Below, in pieces: positions 1 to 12,272 of a stretch of DNA of 64,000 bases. The notes below the pieces were generated by a model. That model had not been told where the DNA came from. It did no database searches and saw only the letters and a list, made by a program, of their open reading frames with translations. A program made the position numbers and the translations under genes. This DNA is from Trachythela sp. YZ-2020 (lineage: Eukaryota > Cnidaria > Anthozoa > Malacalcyonacea > Clavulariidae): assembly GCA_016169945.1 (NCBI GenBank), contig JADLSH010000363.1, forward strand, positions 682,001 through 746,000, written 5' to 3'. Position 1 is the first letter of the stretch. Each line of letters starts with the position of its first letter.

Positions 1-259
1 TTTAAGTAATTTGCAAGTGCATATAGATTATGGATCAATAAGTCTTAGATATATAAGGCGACCTGCATGGTATTAAATTTGACGACCAGATTTTATTCCC
101 CGGTATGGGTGTTAGGGTGTAGCCACTTGGCCGAAAAGATTTCCAATTTCAACTGCATTAGTTTAAGGGTATGAAATGCTGTATTTATATTGCCGTATTT
201 ATATTGAGTCAAAACTTCGCATCTCTGATAGTATAATCCTCATCTTTACTATATTTTAG

Positions 260-376
260 GATCTAAAGCTGGGAATAAATGGGTTTGACGATTTCATCTA
301 CTCTCTGAACAACCAGAACTTCTTGTTGAAAAAAGGAGCTCGTGTTTATCAGTTGCAAACCTCCAGTGCTTTATAG
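260..376 (+). CDS. MCM8: MCM8-like DNA helicase, last coding exon (partial gene)
   Basis: An acceptor (TATATTTTAG) opens a 38-residue reading frame ending in TAG. It contains GINGFDDFIYSLNNQNFLLK followed by KGARVYQLQT, which closely resembles the extreme C-terminus of animal MCM8 (a winged-helix tail ending near KVYQLQT). MCM8 pairs with MCM9 in a hexameric helicase used in homologous recombination and crosslink repair. All upstream exons, including the Walker motifs, lie left of the window; bases 1-259 look like intron. The gene converges on CAAP1. The call rests on a short tail, so a different MCM-like protein is possible but less likely. Confidence 0.62.
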   Translation, partial: DLKLGINGFDDFIYSLNNQNFLLKKGARVYQLQTSSAL

Positions 377-737
377 AATTAAGTGCAGAGTGTATAAAAA
401 TATACTATCATGTAAAGAGTACAAGAAAACATTAAGAAATATTTAAAATGTTATAAAATTTGAAATATTTGTATGTATATATAGCTGTGTTCTTAAAAAT
501 ATATTTGCAGATGAAAATTCATCCTGGCATTATTTGTGATGTTACTTATATCTTACATAAAAGGTCATAAAACTTTGGCTTGGCGGTTTAGAAAGAGCTA
601 GCGTTAAAGGCTGGTATATAATGCACATAACCTATAGCACTTTAGTGTAGTTTTTACGACTACTCGTGGTTTATGGTAGCAAGAACTTAATTGACTACTT
701 CAAGTCTTCAAATGAATTTAAAACTAAGTGTTTCCTT

Positions 738-869
738 AAAGCCGTTTTCCACTCCAGACGTATCCTAGCATTTTTCTTTTGTGTTGAAGTCGTTAGTTCT
801 ACCCGAGTGATCAGGAAACAAAGAAATAAGCTGCGTTTCGGTACGATACGGTTGAAGTGGAAAACGGCC
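738..869. mobile_element. MITE with GCCGTTTTCCACT ends
   Basis: The inverted ends are AGCCGTTTTCCACTCC on the left and the complement of GGCCGTTTTCCACTTC on the right, about 132 bp apart. TAA stands on both sides, which would fit a 3-bp PIF/Harbinger-type target duplication. There is no coding capacity. Confidence 0.55.
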
Positions 870-1230
870 TAAAATTTATCCTTAAATTCCTTAAAATTAT
901 TTTTGGCTATAAAAGAAAGAATTAGCCATTAGGGGTGTCTCGGTTGTTTTTCATGATTTCTTTAGTGAAATCTCCTCAGAGCAACTGCTGAAATGCACGT
1001 TAATGGTTTGCAAGAACATTGTTCCATTTCCCTTAAGGTGCTCGTGAGTCGCAAATGCAAAACTAAACATTTTTTAAAAACCACTGCATGTACAAAATGC
1101 ATAACTTTGCCGCAATATTCCTATGCTGCACTTCTATATACATGCTTCCGAAGAGAGATTATATATATATGAATAATCATCCTTCTCCGCGGTTAGCTCA
1201 GCTTTTGTTTGCCCGACATTTTGAAATACA

Positions 1231-1442
1231 CCTGGGGCCGGTTGTACGATGCCGTATAGAGCTATCCACCTATGAAATTTTCTAAGATTGTCCGTTGATT
1301 GGTACAACTCAGATTAACTCATAGTATTTATATATTAAAGTTTCTTTTTATTAACTGTGATGTCTATATCCGTAGTTTTATAGCTTTTCAAGCATTTTTA
1401 CAACGGTTGAAAAACCCTTTCCTTCGTACAACTGGCCTCTGG
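1231..1442. mobile_element. MITE, GGCCGGTTGTAC family, copy 1
   Basis: It starts CCTGGGGCCGGTTGTACGAT and ends with the near-complement TTCGTACAACTGGCCTCTGG. It shares ends with the copy at 1533-1785 and with the shorter related elements at 2324-2468 and 14183-14326. Confidence 0.6.
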
Positions 1443-1532
1443 TTTCTGGCAAGACAGCTTTATACAGCTTTTGTTAACTTAACCTGATTGTACCTGAAAG
1501 TCACATCATTCCTTCGTCGGTGATTTCAACAT

Positions 1533-1785
1533 CCCTGGGGCCGGTTGTACGAAGGCCGTTTAGCTTAAACGGTGGATAAGCCAAAATTAAATAACACTCT
1601 CACACATTTTGTGAATGACTGAGCTTAAATCTCATGCACTTAATATGTAGTTACAAACATAATTGTTCTATTCAAGTTGAAAAATTTTAGCTTGGTTGTT
1701 CGATGAATGTATAGACTTGATTGATATTTCGATTTATCCACCGGATAGTCTAAGACTAAACGGGCTTCGTACAACCGGCCCCTGG
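1533..1785. mobile_element. MITE, GGCCGGTTGTAC family, copy 2
   Basis: The terminal inverted repeat is about 30 bp: CCTGGGGCCGGTTGTACGAA on the left, matched by TTCGTACAACCGGCCCCTGG on the right. It lies about 90 bp from copy 1 in the same orientation. The interior is non-coding and AT-rich. Confidence 0.65.
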
Positions 1786-1944
1786 ATACTTCGGTGTTTG
1801 CCCAACATTTTGATACATACCGCGCTGAATTTGCAACGATTGTAAACACCATTATGCATCTAATCTCGGCGTCGTTGCTTCATCAATAAACTTAACATTC
1901 TTCTGTATCTCAGCTTTCACCCTCGCACCAAGGCACGCAATATG

Positions 1945-4900
1945 CTATGTATCAAGCCTTTGCCGTGCTTGCATCAGAGATTTCAATGCCCTTTCCCTGT
2001 ACTCCAATTCCAGCAGCTGCGATCCTGTGTCGGTAGGATCTTTAGCAGGAGTATCCATTACTGGATTGTCTTGACCAGTCATAACATCTGAAACGAAAAC
2101 TCAGTTAAAGTCAAAGGCAGATCTTCTGGGGGGAGGGGGTGGAGGGTTTAATGGGCAAAGAGATTGCGTTGTGCTGTCCATACCTTCTGGTTGAGTATTT
2201 TCTACAGGTCCTTCAATCAGTTCATCGATTTCATTCTGGTCTGGTCCCACACTTAATTCTTCCATAATATTCACAGATTCGTCCTTAACAATACAGATAC
2301 GATAAATATATAATTATAACAATCAGAGGCCGGTTGTATAAAAAAGTATTTAAAGTTAACTATAGTTAGACATGCAATAGTTAACCAACCAAACTACAAA
2401 TTAACTAGAATTTAACTACAAAACGGGTAATTACAATGTAGTTAAGATTTTTAAACAACTGGGCCCAGATTTTAACTGTCCATCTGCCTTTCACATCCGC
2501 ATGTCAGAAGAGTATTTCCATATGGATATGCACATGTGTAGGCTGGGCTGCACTGGGTTCCTCGATCCTCTCGTTTTTCACATCTTTGCCAAAAAAGTTC
2601 AAAATAACAAAGATACAAGTAGATACCCCAGGGGCAAGGACGTAGCGAGGGCGGGTGTGGGGGTGTAACCCTCCCCCCCCCCCCAAACTCGATCTAGATG
2701 CGTTGCTAAGTTCCTGCCTAAGGGTCTTAATTACCATATCTATTTTTATATATTGTACTGTAGGGGTCCTAACTGAAAAGCCTTTTACCTTGTCTACTCC
2801 ACGAGTATCTGGTGCTGGTTGACTTGGTTCCATCACAGTACTGTCAACATCCATTGCAGAGCGATCATTTACAGCTTCACTCCCAGACGATGAAGAGATC
2901 ATTTCTTGTCCTTCAATCACTCTTAGTAATCTCTTCTTTGAAATTATTTCAAGTTGATCCAAGCAACGAGATTTCAATTCTTCCACATCCAATTTCTGAA
3001 TATCAAGCGGGTAAATTTCAACTGAATAGTCTGTCATTTGTATGTATTTAAAAATGAATAGAGTCATCACTTATCTCACAAACCTTAACAGATTTTGGCA
3101 TCAGCTTTTTCATTTCTTTTCTTCCCAATATCTTAAAAAGTTCATTGTTCAATTCCTTTCTATCATCGATATATTCAGTCAACGGTTTAATGCCTATGAC
3201 AAATTCCAAGTCATTCTTCTGTTGTGGTGTCTCATCATCCGATACAGCAGTTGAGTTATTTGAGGAGTCTGATTGCTGTTCATCATGATCTGAAGTTCTG
3301 TCTTCTGAATGTTTTCGTTTCCTTTTCTTTGATCTGAATAATTTGGGATATTCACAATATTGGTCTATTATTATAAGAACTATATCACGCAACAGATGGT
3401 GGTCAGAGTGAGAAAATAACGTTAATTATTTCATTTTTTGTACTTGGTGGTAAATGGAGTGCAGAGATGTAGTTTAATTTGTCTGCTCCTATAAGTGTCA
3501 GTAGTTCTAAGGGACTCTAAGGTTGATACAGAAATTTGTCCCACCAATAAGCATTCTGCGGCAGCACGTGGTGGTCAGTTTGACTTCAGAAACGTTGACA
3601 CCTTATTCCAAATACAAGACCAGTACATATATTATGATTAGTATTGTTTTCTCAAATGTGTGGTACTGTGGTTCCAGTGTAGGTAGTGATAGATAAACAA
3701 TATGTACTTGAGGGTTTGTAGGATCAAAATATCTAAAAAATTAACAAGAACTTCAATGTTTCGAGCAAAGGCCTTTCATCTGGAAGTTACTAGAAACATA
3801 TAAGTGCTTGTTCTATTCTTCAGGTAGTTTATCTCTACCTACAAGGCTATACAAACCTTCAAGTATATCATTATCGGAACAACGAGAGGACAAGGGGGGT
3901 AGATTTTCATTGAAGGGCACTTTTGAATTGATATTTACTAAGGGGCGTTTGCAAAACATCGGCAGTTGGACGTTGCCATAATCACGTTTCTGATTTGTAG
4001 AAAAGTAGGGGGGTCTGGGGATCCTCCTCTAGAAGATTGATGATGGCATTTCTGGCATTTTCCGAAGCAAATTCGGAAGAGAATTGCGCCAAATGAAATT
4101 ACTGTTGTCCAACGCGAAATTTGGGGTGTATATGGAGGCTCGTATAAATCAAGTTCTTTCAAGTAATTTCACATTTTATACACTTATCGTTCTACATGAC
4201 ATAATGACAACGTTATTTTTAGTCCGTCCAGGTTCCTTCTCGGCCAAATTATACAAAAAATATTGTGAGGTGACACACACGTTAACAGCAAATTGGAACA
4301 AGACGTAATCATAAAGTTAATTTCATACATTATTTTTTACAGTTTTTCCAGCAAACATTCGTTGAACATCAAATGCATTTTTCTATTTTATTTACAGTTC
4401 TAAATAGCGACGAGAGCGAATTCTTTATATTTTATAATAACAAATATTTAACTTAAATCAAAAGGGCACCCTAGCCCCCCTTAGTAAAGGGCAAGAGGGG
4501 CAGCTGCCCCTCCTGAGTCCTGCAGGTTGACCAGCATCTGTCCTTGCTTAGTGATACCCACCTATTCCTATGCATTTACTGTGGTTTTATTATAAAGCTT
4601 GTTCTTTTCTCTTTCTTTGATGGGTTATTTCTGTTTTTGCATTTAGTGTGAGTGACAACACACACGTTTACATGAGAGAAATTTTACAACGTCAAGCGTA
4701 GGTAGATAAAATAAGCTCGAAGGCTGAAACAGTGACGAAACGTTATATCAGGATGCACCCGGTTAAAAAATATGAAAGGCCCCTCTAGTATGAATGCTGA
4801 AGGCACAAGCTCGGGGGTTTCCGGGGGCATGCCCCCCAGGAAAAATTTTAAATCTAGAGTCTGTGAAATTCCATTTCCTGGCCCTTTGGGGGAAGATTTT

Positions 4901-5547
4901 ACAGAATTCTGATGGTCAGAAAACGACATTTTAACATAACAAAATTAACAATTTGTTTGGCCCCGGACAACTCAGTTCAGGGTGCCCCCCTGGAAGCCCG
5001 ATCGTCTGGGTGTCTCCAGCTCTAACCTGGTAGAGCTCATAGGAGTTATGCAACTGGGCTGAAATAGTTAGACCACTAACTTCCTGAAGAAGGGCCTTCT
5101 TTTTCAGGTAGTTCAGACACACACCTCGAGTCTACAACAGCCTTTTCAATATTGTACATGATATACTTTCTTGACGTTGCTTGTTTTGGTTTGTAAAATT
5201 TTTGAAAGGTCAATGATACAATAGTCAACAGATACAATAGTCAAGTTAATGATACAAATGTACACCGATGTATGTAATGTATATACGGTATAAAAACCAT
5301 GTACATATATAATTGAATAATTGATACAGGATAATATATAGGTTTTTGTAAGCCCTTTTATTTCATATCTTTTAAACATATTAGTGCCGTTTTCAAGGTA
5401 AATGAAAGTATAAGACTATTACTTATGTTTGTGCTTCTTTTTCTTCTTATGTTTTGGTTTTTCCTTGTTCAAAACTTGAGTGGAAGAGTCAGGACTAAAG
5501 CGCCGTCTTTCTTCGTCTTCGTCCGCCATATTGAATATATTAGCCAT
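1945..5547 (-). CDS. CAAP1: Caspase activity and apoptosis inhibitor 1 (CAAP1)
   Basis: Five exons (5547-5423, 3333-3084, 2995-2789, 2283-2184, 2087-1945) sum to 825 nt, or 274 residues, with all splice phases agreeing. The N-terminus is acidic, then has a basic lysine/histidine run and KSKKRKRKHSED that looks like a nuclear signal. The middle holds the family core: LEFVIGIKPLTEYIDDR, then KKLMPKSVKKLDVEELKSRC and LEIISKKRLLRVIEG. The C-terminus ends in LLELEYRERALKSLMQARQ, the conserved tail seen in human CAAP1. Human CAAP1 protects cells from apoptosis by restraining caspases; its mechanism is poorly known. The start at 5547 has a good context (GCCATGG); an in-frame ATG at 5529 is an alternative. 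MITEs sit in intron 3-4 and around the large intron 1. Confidence 0.82.
2324..2468. mobile_element. Short MITE, GGCCGGTTGTAT variant, in CAAP1 intron
   Basis: The ends CAGAGGCCGGTTGTATAAAA and CAACTGGGCCCAG flank an interior built of mirrored GTTAACTATAGTTA-type blocks. It lies between CAAP1 exons 3 and 4, which splice cleanly around it. It has the same interior as 14183-14326. Confidence 0.5.
3334..5422. repeat. CAAP1 intron 1, repeat-rich
   Basis: A 2.1 kb intron. Around 3750-3830 it holds a copy of a dispersed repeat with TTTCGAGCAAAGGCC and GAAGTTACTAG blocks, also seen at 11725-11815 and 19497-19570. Around 4470-5000 it holds G/C-run sequence (CTAGCCCCCC, GGGGCATGCCCCCC) typical of degraded MITE ends. 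No exon is supported inside it. Confidence 0.5.
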
Positions 5548-5772
5548 GGCCTACACCGCTGTATAGTATATACAACTGACTGAAGAAATGGCAATAAAAA
5601 TATTATAATTAGAAAGCGAAACAATTATCATTTATGTAATTTTTAATGTATTGATTGTTGAATATTGTATTTTTTAATGATTTGAACAATTCTGAGATCA
5701 TATCCTGTGATTTATATTCCTGTCAAGAAAATCGGATCATAAAAGGCACTGGCAAAATCAAGTTGAAAAATT
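5548..5772. promoter_or_regulatory. Bidirectional promoter region between CAAP1 and OMA1
   Basis: Only 225 bp separate the divergent start codons, so both core promoters must lie here or in unseen 5' exons. The sequence is AT-rich with no clear TATA box. This is an inference from gene arrangement. Confidence 0.5.
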
Positions 5773-8700
5773 ATGTTTCATAGTGTTATTACGGGACAAG
5801 CGACAAAGCGATTGCTTTATAGCAAGTGGAGCGCAAATTCGAATGTTTTAAATTCACTGTACGCCAGAGGAGTAAAACCACAGAATGCTACCAGTATAAA
5901 TTGTTTCAGAAAGGATTCTATTCCACAGCGTCTATTACCTAAACAGTTTAATGGAATAGCGAATTTTCAAACACTATCCCCAAAGACATTTCATTACAAA
6001 TTCCCACTAAGAAATGCTAGATTGGAATCATGGTGTTTGGAACCTAAAAATAGCTTCATTTTATGTCGGAATTTCCATTTGAGTGAATGTCGAAGAGCAG
6101 CACCAATATTGCCCATAATCGGAGCATTTTTAGCAAGGTTTTCTGGTCCGATTGGTCAGTTGCTGAAGTTATTGGCAGTTGTTGTTGGAAGGTAATTAAT
6201 TTAATTAATAGTAATTGATTGATAATTATTATTCATAAAGTACATAATGAACTACTTAACTCAAATTAAGTTTTTTCTATTTTTGATTCCTTGATTGTCT
6301 TTACTAATTAATTGTAATTACTATAAATTAGTTGACTAATTAATGAAGTAATGAAGGCCTGTTTCTGAAGTCAACTCTTTTCTAAGTCTAACGATAACCT
6401 TATTGTCCAACACTTTCCCTGGCACATGAAATCAATTTGATGTTAGACTCGTTAACAAGTTAATGAACTCATTATCCGATATCCAAAGCAGGCCTATAAA
6501 AGTATTTTATTATTTTACCTAACTACTTGGTTAATTTATTAATTATTAACAACAGTATCTTGGCATCTTATTAAATGGTTTATTTATTAACTCATCTGAT
6601 TAATCAAAATCACTAATTAGCCTATTTCTTGCAAAAAACATAAAATTCTTGAAAATCCTATGAATTGACAAAGTTTGATTTCACTTTAACATTAACAGAA
6701 CATTTCGCAAATGGTGGAAAAAGCTTCCAGATCACCAAAAAGAAAAACTGAAAAAGCATTTCTTTTCAAGAAAGGAACTGATTGCTGGAATTCTCAGTAT
6801 TTTTGCCGGCGGCTGGCTATTTCTATATTACATACATCTTGAGGAAACGCCATACACAAACCGGTCTCGTTATGTCGGCGTTAACCCCAAACAGGCTAGA
6901 GAAATGGCTGAGAGTCAGTTGAGACAATTACTAGAGACTTATGCAGAGCATATTGTGCCTGTCTCGCACCCAGATCACAAACGAGTGTATCAGGTCACAA
7001 AGAGGTTAATTATGGCAAATACGGATGAAATGATTGAACATATAAATTGGGAAGTTAATGTGATCTCATCGGATGATATAAATGCATTTGTTTTACCTGT
7101 AAGTGAGGATTAGAGAAAGTTGGGGGTGTTGGTGGCACAATGGTTAACTCTCTGTAAGGGTTTGATTCCTGCAATATGCAGTCACCTGATTATAATTTCA
7201 CCTCATTGACATTTTCTCCTAAAATCTTAGACATAATGCTTGAGACTATTTCTCACAGTAGTGCAAAGTTAATGTACATTGACAAAACAAACTTTGTCAC
7301 ACATGCTTCCCCAGTTCAATGTTGTGAACAATGTCGCTGAAACAACTTTTGGTAATTTACTACATCACAAGTTCAACATTGACTTGGGGGAGTGGGGGCT
7401 TAAGAAGCGCAACATGATTTTACAGGGAAATTATTATAAGAGGTATGCAAATTTTGTATAGAGTGAAAGGTAGTCTCAACCAGTTATGTCCAAGATTGTA
7501 GTAGTCCAGTTATGTCCAAGATTGTAGTAGTCCAGTTATGTCCAAGATTGTAGTAGTCCAGTTATGTCCAAGATTGTAGTAGTCCAGTTATGTCCAAGAT
7601 TGTAGTAGTCCAGTTATGTCCAAGATTGTAGTAGTCCAGTTTCCTCATGTGGTAATAGAGGATCAATAAGGGATGATCCTCACCAGACCTCAAGGAAAAA
7701 CAGTTTAGAGCTCAAAAGAGCTATCCACTCCAGTATAATGATGTTTGTTTAATTACAGTCTCCTCCTGTAGTAACACTGGAAGAAAAAGAGAGATGACCC
7801 ATACTGATAGGGCATTTTTTAAGAAATCGTTAGTGGGGGGGGGCATCATCCAAAGGGGACGTAACAAGTAGGTGGTGTATTACAGGTGTGGGAAGGTGAA
7901 GGGGGTCTGGGGTTCCTCCCCCAGAACATTTTTGTGTTCTTGAGTCTCTGTGGCTTGATTTCCTGCATTTTCAGAGACAATTTTTTATGTATCCCATCTA
8001 AACGGAGCCAGGTTTTGTTGCGAGAATACCATAACTTTCCTCTAAACTCAGTTTTTCCCCTTTTTTGCTTATACTTTGGACAAAAGGGACCTTCACTGGG
8101 GGGGGGCAAAATAGCTTACTGGGGGGGGGGCAAGATGGGGGCTGGGGGGGCTTTGGCCCCTCCAGTACATTAGTTTAAAAAGCCCTGCATACTGAACCTC
8201 TAAGGAGAACAGTTTAGAACTGATAGAGCTATCTAGTGTAAATAAAGTTGTTTAGTTAATACGAGTTTCTTGTTTACTCCCCTGTAGACAATTATATCTA
8301 TTGTGTATTGTACGTTTCCACACTTTTCGTTCCAATATAGAATGGCCAAATATTTGTTTTCACCGGCTTGTTAAGATTTCTTACTGATGATAACTCACTA
8401 TCAATCATTCTTGGCCATGAGATTGCACACGCTATATTACAGCATGGGGTATGTACAATGTGAAGATCCTGTGAAACCATCCACAAACTCAACTCAACTG
8501 AAAATCATAGATATCGCTAAGCACAATTGTGCAGCAGATGGTGGTGAACCGACAGTTATCAGCAGACAGAGTGAGAAAATAATGTTAATTATTTTCATTA
8601 TATGCAGTAGTCTTGTATTTGGAGGCAGATAAATAGATTGAGAGATGTAGTTTAACTTTCTTGCTTCTAGTATAAGTGTCAACAGTTCTAATTGTCTCAG

Positions 8701-11700
8701 GGCAATTTTTGCTCCAACTTGCAACGCGGAAATGTACGCACAGAAAAACGGTGAACATAGCCCACGTTTCATCCCACCGATATTCCCATTCACTTCCTTG
8801 TTGCTTGTTCTGGGCATGTTTAGGAAGAAAATTGCTCACAATTTCTCTGCAGATATACTTTTTATTAACATCGCTCTGTGTCCGAAATTGCGTTGCAAGT
8901 TGCAGCCAAAATTGCCTCGGTAACAAGGCGTTTACTGAAACCCACTAATAACAGTTATTTAAACACTCTTCCTTTTTTAGGCAGAGCAACTTTGTTTCAA
9001 CGGATTTGTCAACTTAATTAAAGTTGTATTATTGGCAACAATGTGGGCTCTGATTCCAAGCGATATTCTGGCATTTCTGACACAGTTTATTCAGAATGCA
9101 ATTCTTGGGGTAAGGTCAACCATTTTTAACCACAAAGAATTTGAAGTTAGACGCTTAGACTATGGAGGTAACGTCGCTCCATGGCTGCCCAACTTGTGCA
9201 GCCATGTTCTCAGCCACGTTAAAATATACCGGATAGCTTCGTGAAACGCCCCAGAAACCTATCCGATATAGTGTAAACTTTGTCTCAATTATGTTAACGA
9301 AATTTGGTTGTGTTGCTTTTTTAAAGTAACTTTTGTGTGTTCCTTGAAATTAGCTGTTATTAGATTTGCCATACTCCCGAACGCTGGAAGAGGAAGCAGA
9401 CATAGTTGGACTCTATTTTGCTGCAAAGGTAATAATTTGCGAATTTTTCACAAACATTTCCAGTAACATAAACAGTTGGATATCTTATGGCTATCTTTTG
9501 GAAACTTTGCAAGACAGCACAATCCTGCACCCCTTAAACCCTGGTCAAACGCGGATGAGAGTTGATGAGAGTTTACATGAGAGTTTCATCAACTCTCATG
9601 CCCCGGTCAAACGAGAACAAAGAGTTGCATGAGAGTTGACTGGATATTACCGGGCGTACCGGTCAAACAAGCAAAAACTCTCATCAACTCCACTCAAAAT
9701 TTGAACCAGCTCAAAAGATAACTTCAGCTAACGCTGATGAGGTCGTGTATGTAATTGTAAGTATCCCAACCTACTGTACGCTGTCAACATTCCCTGTGGG
9801 AGGAAACCGGAGTACCCGGAGAAAACCCACGACTTTCGGTAGAGCGTTGACCAACTCGTTTCTCATGAATGTCTTAATCCGCCGCGAGAATCGAACCCAC
9901 GATCTCAGAGGTGAAAGGCACTTGCTCTGACGACCGCGCCAAGATTAACATTGTATTTAAATTGGTACTTATTTTCCAGGCGTGTTTCGACGTACGAGAA
10001 GGTCCAAAAGTTTGGCAAAAATTTGGTGAGCTTGAAAAACTCCAAAACATTGCCCCTGTGGAATGGCTGTCCACTCATCCCTCACATGAGAACCGAGAAC
10101 GTAATTTAGAAACCATCGTTCCGGAGGTGAGAAGATTATATACGAATAAATCTGAGAGTAGAAATCGTGCTTTTCATAGCCTCAGTCAAGCAGAAACCAT
10201 TGTTACCTCCGGCAGAAGGTTATGTTTCACCAGGGTGTGTTTGTGTTTGTGTTTGTGTTTGTGTTTGTGTTTGTGTGTGTCGTTGTTTGCAAGCACGATA
10301 GCTCAGAAAAAATCAAACATTTTAATATGAAAGTTTGTGAAGCTAACGGCCATAGGACGAGGACAACACGATTAACATATGGTTCAATTTGGATGGATAT
10401 TTGACTTAATTAATTAGTGGTGGACGTATGCAGTCTCGGAGTGCTCCGTTAAAGGGCCTTTCGTTAATTTCATCTGGGGCTGGTATTATTGTTGCTACCC
10501 ACGACAAACTGAAAACGATGTAACACTTTTTATTTATCCAATCTCAAGGTATCTGAAAATCATTTTACCCAACCATCAAGAATTCATGCACAAACAGTCT
10601 AATATCATGTACACTTATTATAATGGTATTAGAGGCAAAAATATATATGTCTACGATGCTTTGTAATCCAGTGGTTGACAATTGATAATCAAGAATTTCC
10701 CTTGTAGGACTGTACAAAAAGCAGTCAAAATATCTTACCCAACCTTAGGTTTTGATTTAGGCGAAAAAAAACGATCAACCTTGCCATTTCTCTTCGCCGT
10801 GTCTTCAGTATACCAACACCCCCAAGCTTTAACAAATGGTCCCTAGAAATAAAAATAGGAAATATTCATTTGTGTGTTGTAGGCATTGGCTTTACGAAAA
10901 ATGTGCGAGTGTCCAGATCTAACAGGTATACCTTTTATTTGCTACATAATATTTGCGATCCACAGAAGGGGTTTCTCTTTATTACCTCCGCCAGGAGATT
11001 ATGTTTTCACCTAGGTGTGTGTGTGCGTGCGTGCGTGCGTTTTGCCTGTGAGCACGATAACTGAAAAACTATCACCCATTTAGAATCGAAAATTTGTGAA
11101 GCTAACGGCCATTGGCCAAGGACAAATCTATTAAATTTTGGTTCAAATTGGATGAAAATTGGACGAGAAGTTTACAAAAGCCTGTCTTGCTTTCCCGAAC
11201 TGAACAAAACTGAATGTGTAATTAGTGCATGCATGTATAATTTATGCATGTATAATTTATGCATGAATAATTTATGCATGAATAATTTATGCATGTATAA
11301 TTTATGCATGTATAATTTATGCATGTATAATTTATGCTTGAATACTTGACTTTATTTGCAATCCGAGGTATGCAGTCTCTGAGTATCATCTACTTGTCTA
11401 GTGTTACAACAGGAGGCCCATGCGAAATCTGTGATGCAAAATGCAGTCAATCTAGAAGTAGTCTTCTCGCATGCGAAATTCTAATCAGAAAACAGCATCT
11501 TGCAGGAATCACTCTCTATATAACCACGTACTGTGCTACTAACAACACACCTATTTGGCCAAATGCAGGAAACAATTTCTTGGTTCAAAATTGCTGGACG
11601 CGCATTTTCTACGAAATACAAACTATCCTGTATATATAACGAACGTGCGGTGCCAGTGTGGGTAGAGTATAGCAAATACGGCGGTTGACTGTTGTGTAAA

Positions 11701-11929
11701 ACTACCTGGAAAATACAATGAGACCTTCGACGTTTCGAGCGAAGGCCCTTCGTCTGGAAGTTAGTAGGAACTACTTCCAGACGAAGGGCCTTCGATCGAA
11801 ACGTATATATAAGCTGCACTCAGATAGCAAACTTCCCCTTTCTTTACAGGTTTTCCAAGCGTTGGCTTGAAAAATGTGAAACCCTTAACTCTTTCGTCGT
11901 TTGCCGGTATCTACAACCGTTCATCTTGA
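5773..11929 (+). CDS. OMA1: Mitochondrial zinc metallopeptidase OMA1
   Basis: Eight exons (5773-6191, 6699-7098, 8341-8448, 8981-9109, 9354-9428, 9980-10126, 10883-10925, 11850-11929) sum to 1401 nt, or 466 residues. The N-terminus ([20 protein letters not shown]) is basic and lacks acids, as in a mitochondrial presequence. A membrane segment ([19 protein letters not shown]) opens exon 2's second part. The peptidase core holds the zinc motif [11 protein letters not shown] in exon 3 and the downstream [14 protein letters not shown] in exon 5, whose glutamate should be the third ligand. A conserved [16 protein letters not shown] follows in exon 6. OMA1 sits in the inner membrane and cleaves OPA1 and DELE1 under stress. 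The last exon is assigned only from splice signals, so the final 26 residues are uncertain. Confidence 0.88.
7480..7640 (+). repeat. 26-bp tandem repeat in OMA1 intron 2
   Basis: About six near-perfect copies of a 26-bp unit, CCAGTTATGTCCAAGATTGT plus AGTAGT. The copies look identical, which suggests recent expansion. Confidence 0.9.
8692..8930. mobile_element. MITE, GCAACTTGCAACGC family, copy in OMA1 intron 3
   Basis: The left arm GGCAATTTTTGCTCCAACTT and the right arm AAGTTGCAGCCAAAATTGCC are inverted relative to each other. It is related to the better preserved copy at 12273-12569. Confidence 0.5.
9537..9720. mobile_element. Foldback-like element in OMA1 intron 5
   Basis: Repeated blocks of GGTCAAACG and GATGAGAGTTGATGAGAGTT occur in both orientations over about 180 bp. 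This gives several overlapping hairpins. It has no coding capacity. Confidence 0.45.
9765..9950 (-). mobile_element. tRNA-derived SINE in OMA1 intron 5
   Basis: Read on the minus strand it holds a B-box-like GTGGGTTCGATTCTCG, then GGTTTTCTCCGGGTACTCCG and TTTCCTCCCACAGGGA. A second copy with the same order lies at 53838-54015. The B box and the dispersed copies point to a tRNA-derived SINE. Confidence 0.6.
10202..10460 (+). repeat. Dispersed CCTCCG...GGTTATGTTT repeat with TTTGTG microsatellite
   Basis: This is one of three copies of a roughly 250-bp dispersed repeat (others at 10978-11395 and 25575-25870). The shared order is TCCGCCAGGAGATTATGTTT, a variable microsatellite, GCACGATAACT, AGCTAACGGCCAT, then GTATGCAGTCTC. 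Here the variable part is (TTTGTG)n at about 10236-10280. Confidence 0.6.
10978..11395 (+). repeat. Dispersed repeat copy 2 with GTGC and 15-bp tandem repeats
   Basis: Same family as 10202-10460. It contains (GTGC)n near 11017 and, from about 11226 to 11340, about eight copies of a 15-bp unit ATGCATGTATAATTT with T/A variants. It lies in the last OMA1 intron. Confidence 0.65.
11725..11815. repeat. Hairpin of the GAAGGCCCTTCGTCTGGAAG repeat
   Basis: GAAGGCCCTTCGTCTGGAAG and its complement CTTCCAGACGAAGGGCCTTC are separated by about 15 bp, 35 bp before the last OMA1 exon. The same word occurs singly at about 19510. Confidence 0.65.
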
Positions 11930-11991
11930 AGACTAAAGTTAAACTCGATAAATTCCACGTTCACTCGTGCAACTATATGAACTGAAATTTA

Positions 11992-11997
11992 AATAAA
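11992..11997 (+). terminator. Poly(A) signal for OMA1
   Basis: AATAAA lies 63 bases after the proposed OMA1 stop codon. That spacing supports the assigned last exon. Confidence 0.55.
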
Positions 11998-12272
11998 CCT
12001 TGTCTTATGTTTTGTTAACTTAAAATAACTTAAGGAAGTATAAGAAGATTTAGTTTGTAATACGTTCATGTAAATATAGCATGTAAAAATAGTGAATAGA
12101 CCTATTTTCAATACAGTTTTCTCATTTTCTTGTTATTGCGTGGCTTTCTTTGCAAACTAGATACAAATCATTACTGTAGGATTGGTTTGCGTAAAGGTAG
12201 TGATATATACGTGGTATAGTCTTGTATTTGGAGGCTAACGAATAGGAACTGGAAAATATGTTAATTCTTTAA

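Larger units (their letters stand above)
377..1944. other. Intergenic stretch between MCM8 and CAAP1 3' ends
   Basis: No supported gene. It holds three short inverted-repeat elements, listed separately (738-869, 1231-1442, 1533-1785). The small open frames here fall inside those elements and have no recognisable product. Confidence 0.6.

Noticed and set aside
7480..7640. CRISPR-like array
   Set aside because: The 26-bp units are contiguous with no spacers, and the window is animal nuclear DNA.
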